A stretch of DNA of 64,000 nt, taken from Deltaproteobacteria bacterium. Lineage in GTDB: Bacteria > Desulfobacterota > Binatia > UTPRO1. This document shows positions 61,816 through 64,000 of this stretch, piece after piece. Location of the stretch: NCBI GenBank assembly GCA_020852955.1, contig JADYZW010000014.1, forward strand, positions 21,071 through 85,070, in the 5' to 3' direction. Each line of letters starts with the position of its first letter. The first letter of the stretch is position 1. The position numbers were made by a program, and so were the translations under genes. Under the pieces are notes generated by a model. It was given only the letters and a program-made list of their open reading frames with translations, was not told the DNA's origin and searched no databases.

Positions 61816-62396
61816 GGGTGTGCCTCCTGTGGTTCTTCCTGCCGTCCACACATCCGGTCGAGGATGATGGCCGCCGCGCTGCGGACGGAGAGATGGTTGT
61901 ACTCGCCCGTGCCCAAGACGGCGGGGAGCCGATGGTCGGCGCGAACTATCACTTCTTCGGTGAGACCCCAACCGGTCCCGAACAGGACCAGGAGCGGGCG
62001 TTCGGAGTCGGCCCGGAGGCGGCGGAGCCCCGGCCAGCCGATCGTCGGACGTTCCGTCCGCGCCGACGTGACGAGGAGCATGGGCTGCCGGCCGGCGTCG
62101 CGCTCGACGTCGGCGATCGTCTGCTCCAGGTCCTCGGTGAGGCCGACGAGGGCGAGCGCGTCCTTGCGGGTCTCGTTGTAGCTCGCGCCCCACCCCGATC
62201 CCCAGTGCGCCAGGATTCGAGCCGACAACTCCCGGAGCGCGCGGACCGGCGTCACCACGTAGAAGCGGCGAACCCCGAACGTACATGCGCTCCGGGCGAT
62301 GTCGTGGATGTCCATGTGGGTTATCGCCGTCGTCACGACCTGACGGTTCTTGTCGTAGACGGGGTGGTGCAGCAGCGCGACGTAGAGGGGGGGCAC
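61812..62396 (-). CDS. SPOUT RNA methyltransferase (Methyltrn_RNA_4 type)
   Basis: A 194-residue knotted SPOUT-class protein. Recognised parts: [47 protein letters not shown] and [16 protein letters not shown], the last with the SAM-binding knot. This family is characteristically encoded between trmD and rplS, and its RNA target is not settled. It starts 1 nt after the trmD stop. Confidence 0.85.
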   Translation of the reverse strand: MPPLYVALLHHPVYDKNRQVVTTAITHMDIHDIARSACTFGVRRFYVVTPVRALRELSARILAHWGSGWGASYNETRKDALALVGLTEDLEQTIADVERDAGRQPMLLVTSARTERPTIGWPGLRRLRADSERPLLVLFGTGWGLTEEVIVRADHRLPAVLGTGEYNHLSVRSAAAIILDRMCGRQEEPQEAHP

Positions 62397-62397
62397 G

Positions 62398-63090
62398 TCA
62401 CTCGCTCCTCGCGGGTGCGCGCGCGAGCAGGTCGGGGCGGGTTCGCGCCGTGACCTCGCGCGACGCCTGGGCCCGCCAGTCCGCGATGGCGGCGTGATCG
62501 CCGGACAACAAGACGGCCGGGACGGACCGGCCGCGGAACACCTCGGGCCGCGTGTACTGCGGGTACTCCAGCCGATCGTCGACGAACGACTCGGAGGCGG
62601 CCGACGCGACGTTGCCGAGCGCGCCCGGGAGCTGCCGTACGACGGCGTCGATCACCGCGAGCGCCGCGGGTTCGCCGCCCGAGAGCACGTAGTCGCCGAT
62701 CGACAGCTCCTCGTCGACGAAGTCGCGGACGCGCTCATCGACCCCTTCGTATCGACCGCACACGAGAACGAGGTCCTCGCCGCGCGCGAGATCGAGGACC
62801 TTGCGGTGGTCGAGAGCGGGGCCGCGCGGCGACAGCAGCACCCGGCGGGCGTTCGGCGCCGCAGCCGCGATCGCGTCCAGGGCCTCCACGATCGGCCCGA
62901 CCTTCATCACCATGCCGTGCCCGCCGCCGTACGGTGTGTCGTCGGTCGTACGATGGCGGTCGTGCGTGTACTCGCGGAGGTCCACCAGCGACACGTGCAG
63001 CAGACCGGCGTCGCGCGCGCGCTTCGGGATCCCCACGGCCAGCGGCGAGACGAAGAACTCCGGGAAGATCGTGACGACGTGAACGCGCAT
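62398..63090 (-). CDS. trmD: tRNA (guanine-N1)-methyltransferase
   Basis: A 230-residue TrmD, which makes m1G37 in tRNA. It has [12 protein letters not shown], the [10 protein letters not shown] loop, [13 protein letters not shown] and the [16 protein letters not shown] knot with the catalytic Asp region. It starts 2 nt after rimM. Length is normal. Confidence 0.95.
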   Translation of the reverse strand: MRVHVVTIFPEFFVSPLAVGIPKRARDAGLLHVSLVDLREYTHDRHRTTDDTPYGGGHGMVMKVGPIVEALDAIAAAAPNARRVLLSPRGPALDHRKVLDLARGEDLVLVCGRYEGVDERVRDFVDEELSIGDYVLSGGEPAALAVIDAVVRQLPGALGNVASAASESFVDDRLEYPQYTRPEVFRGRSVPAVLLSGDHAAIADWRAQASREVTARTRPDLLARAPARSE

Positions 63091-63092
63091 GG

Positions 63093-63656
63093 TCAGGAGT
63101 CGAGGAGGCCCGGCATGGGCTCGATGACCACCCGGCGTCCGGGGAGATCGATCGTCCGGACGACGTCGGCGATCATCGGGATAAGGATCTCGCGTGCGCC
63201 GTCCTGGACGACGAGGACCTCGTTCGCTCCATTCGAGAACGAGCGTTCGATCGTGCCGAGGCGCTCGCCCGCGTTGGTGAACACCTCGAGGCCCGCGAGC
63301 TGGTAGACGTACACCTCGCCCGGTGCGGCCGACGGGAGGTCGGCCTCGGGGATCGCGAGGACGAGCCCGAGCAGGGTCTTGGCGTCCTCGATGCTGCGGA
63401 TGCCCGCGACGCGCATCAGGACGACGTTGCCGTGCGGGCGCGCGTCCTCGAGAACGATCGCGCGCGCGCAGGCCGCGCTTAGCTCGGTCGCCGCCATCGA
63501 CGGTGAGGCGACGTAGAGCGGACGTCCGGTCGACGGCGGACTAGCGGACGGCTCGTAGGGGTGGAGCCGAAGCAAACCGCCGACGCCGTGCGTCCCGACG
63601 ATTTCGCCGAGCGGAATGAGCCGCCCCGGCGACGATGTGTGGAGATCGTGCTTCAT
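63093..63656 (-). CDS. rimM: 16S rRNA processing protein RimM
   Basis: A 187-residue RimM with the PRC-barrel layout: [19 protein letters not shown] at the N-terminus, then [14 protein letters not shown] and [10 protein letters not shown] at the end. It binds S19 and aids 30S maturation. A 42-nt gap to khpA and 2-nt gap to trmD keep it in the operon. Confidence 0.93.
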   Translation of the reverse strand: MKHDLHTSSPGRLIPLGEIVGTHGVGGLLRLHPYEPSASPPSTGRPLYVASPSMAATELSAACARAIVLEDARPHGNVVLMRVAGIRSIEDAKTLLGLVLAIPEADLPSAAPGEVYVYQLAGLEVFTNAGERLGTIERSFSNGANEVLVVQDGAREILIPMIADVVRTIDLPGRRVVIEPMPGLLDS

Positions 63657-63698
63657 GCTGCAGAGAGTACGTGCGACAGAGGATCATGCCGTCGGCGC

Positions 63699-63935
63699 CT
63701 ACTTGTCCTCGACGATCTCCAGGACCACCTTGCGATTGGTGCGCGACGCGGCGGCGTTCAGAATGGTGCGGATGGATTTGGCGGTGCGGCCCTGCTTGCC
63801 GATGATGCGCCCGAGATCCTCCCGGGCGACCTTGAGCTCGAGGACGGACGCGGTGTCGCCCTGCGTCTCCTTGACCTCGACGGCGTCCGGATTGTTGACG
63901 AGGTACCGGGCCAGGTACTGCACCAGTTCCTTCAT
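63699..63935 (-). CDS. khpA: KH-domain RNA-binding protein KhpA
   Basis: A 78-residue single KH domain: REDLGRIIGKQGRTAKSIRTIL contains the GxxG loop (GKQG). Small KH proteins encoded between rpsP and rimM correspond to KhpA/YlqC, which pairs with KhpB in RNA binding. The start ATG overlaps the rpsP stop (ATGA). Confidence 0.92.
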   Translation of the reverse strand: MKELVQYLARYLVNNPDAVEVKETQGDTASVLELKVAREDLGRIIGKQGRTAKSIRTILNAAASRTNRKVVLEIVEDK

Positions 63936-64000
63936 GTCGTCTCCCCTGGAGCAATCCCCGCCCGCTTGATCAGCTGGGCGACCGTCTGCGACGGGAGGGC
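63932..64000 (-). CDS. rpsP: Ribosomal protein S16, 3' end only
   Basis: Only the last 22 codons and the stop are in the window; the rest lies beyond the right edge. The ending SQTVAQLIKRAGIAPGE matches the S16 C-terminal helix, and position directly upstream of khpA is the conserved one. It overlaps khpA by 4 nt. Confidence 0.85.
   Translation of the reverse strand, partial: ALPSQTVAQLIKRAGIAPGETT

Overview
The window is 64 kb of very GC-rich, densely coding chromosomal DNA from a Gram-negative bacterium. Evidence for this is a LolA-like carrier, several lipobox lipoproteins, a Deg-type periplasmic protease, a type IV pilin, many 4-nt ATGA/GTGA gene overlaps and many GTG starts. Several secreted proteins carry Cys-rich domains and Pro-Thr linkers. 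Together with a ferredoxin-linked 2-oxoacid oxidoreductase, this style fits lineages once placed in Deltaproteobacteria, such as Candidatus Binatota. That assignment is an inference. I saw no rRNA, tRNA, CRISPR array, transposase or phage gene.

Left part (1-12.3 kb): a multidomain glycosyltransferase cut by the window edge; a GHKL-type ATPase; a small accessory patch with a DUF4143-type ATPase behind an AT-rich inverted repeat and an AbiEii-like nucleotidyltransferase with a small overlapping partner; then a divergent D-amino-acid pair (N-acyl-D-amino-acid deacylase and a membrane-anchored alanine-racemase-fold protein) and an isoprenylcysteine-methyltransferase-like membrane protein.

12.5-29.2 kb: three secreted proteins hold four copies of one nine-cysteine domain with almost fixed spacing, two of them with Pro-Thr linkers or a PPC-like C-terminus. 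Between them lie a hotdog thioesterase, a radical SAM enzyme resembling the tryptophan lyase NosL, a methyltransferase, and a three-gene overlapping operon for a 2-oxoacid:acceptor oxidoreductase whose ferredoxin clusters and flavin/NAD(P) module sit on the first gene. An aldehyde dehydrogenase and a secreted trypsin-like protease follow.

29.3-36.2 kb: a tight single-strand operon on the minus strand encodes acyl/aryl ligase, ketoreductase, acyl carrier protein, ketosynthase, a ketosynthase-like partner whose active-site Cys is Glu, a LolA-like protein, a dehydratase and a lipoprotein. This is a compact type II polyketide/aryl-polyene-like cassette without a visible exporter.

36.3-50.2 kb: mostly housekeeping and envelope genes: a flavodiiron-like metallo-hydrolase, a polytopic membrane protein with C-terminal TPRs, a DegP/DegQ protease, a flippase-like protein, an M20 peptidase, a pilin, GTP-dependent PEP carboxykinase, a PanE-family reductase overlapping a JAMM protease and a hydrolase, MiaB, a small zinc-ribbon-like protein and an orphan NarL-type response regulator followed by an AT-richer non-coding stretch with repeated TAGGGAAA motifs.

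50.5-64 kb: MoaB-MoaD-MoaE-IspH; a TPR lipoprotein and a LolA-fold lipoprotein running into a complete dipeptide/oligopeptide ABC operon and a bactofilin; and, facing it from the right edge, the conserved rpsP-khpA-rimM-trmD-SPOUT methyltransferase-rplS ribosome/tRNA operon.
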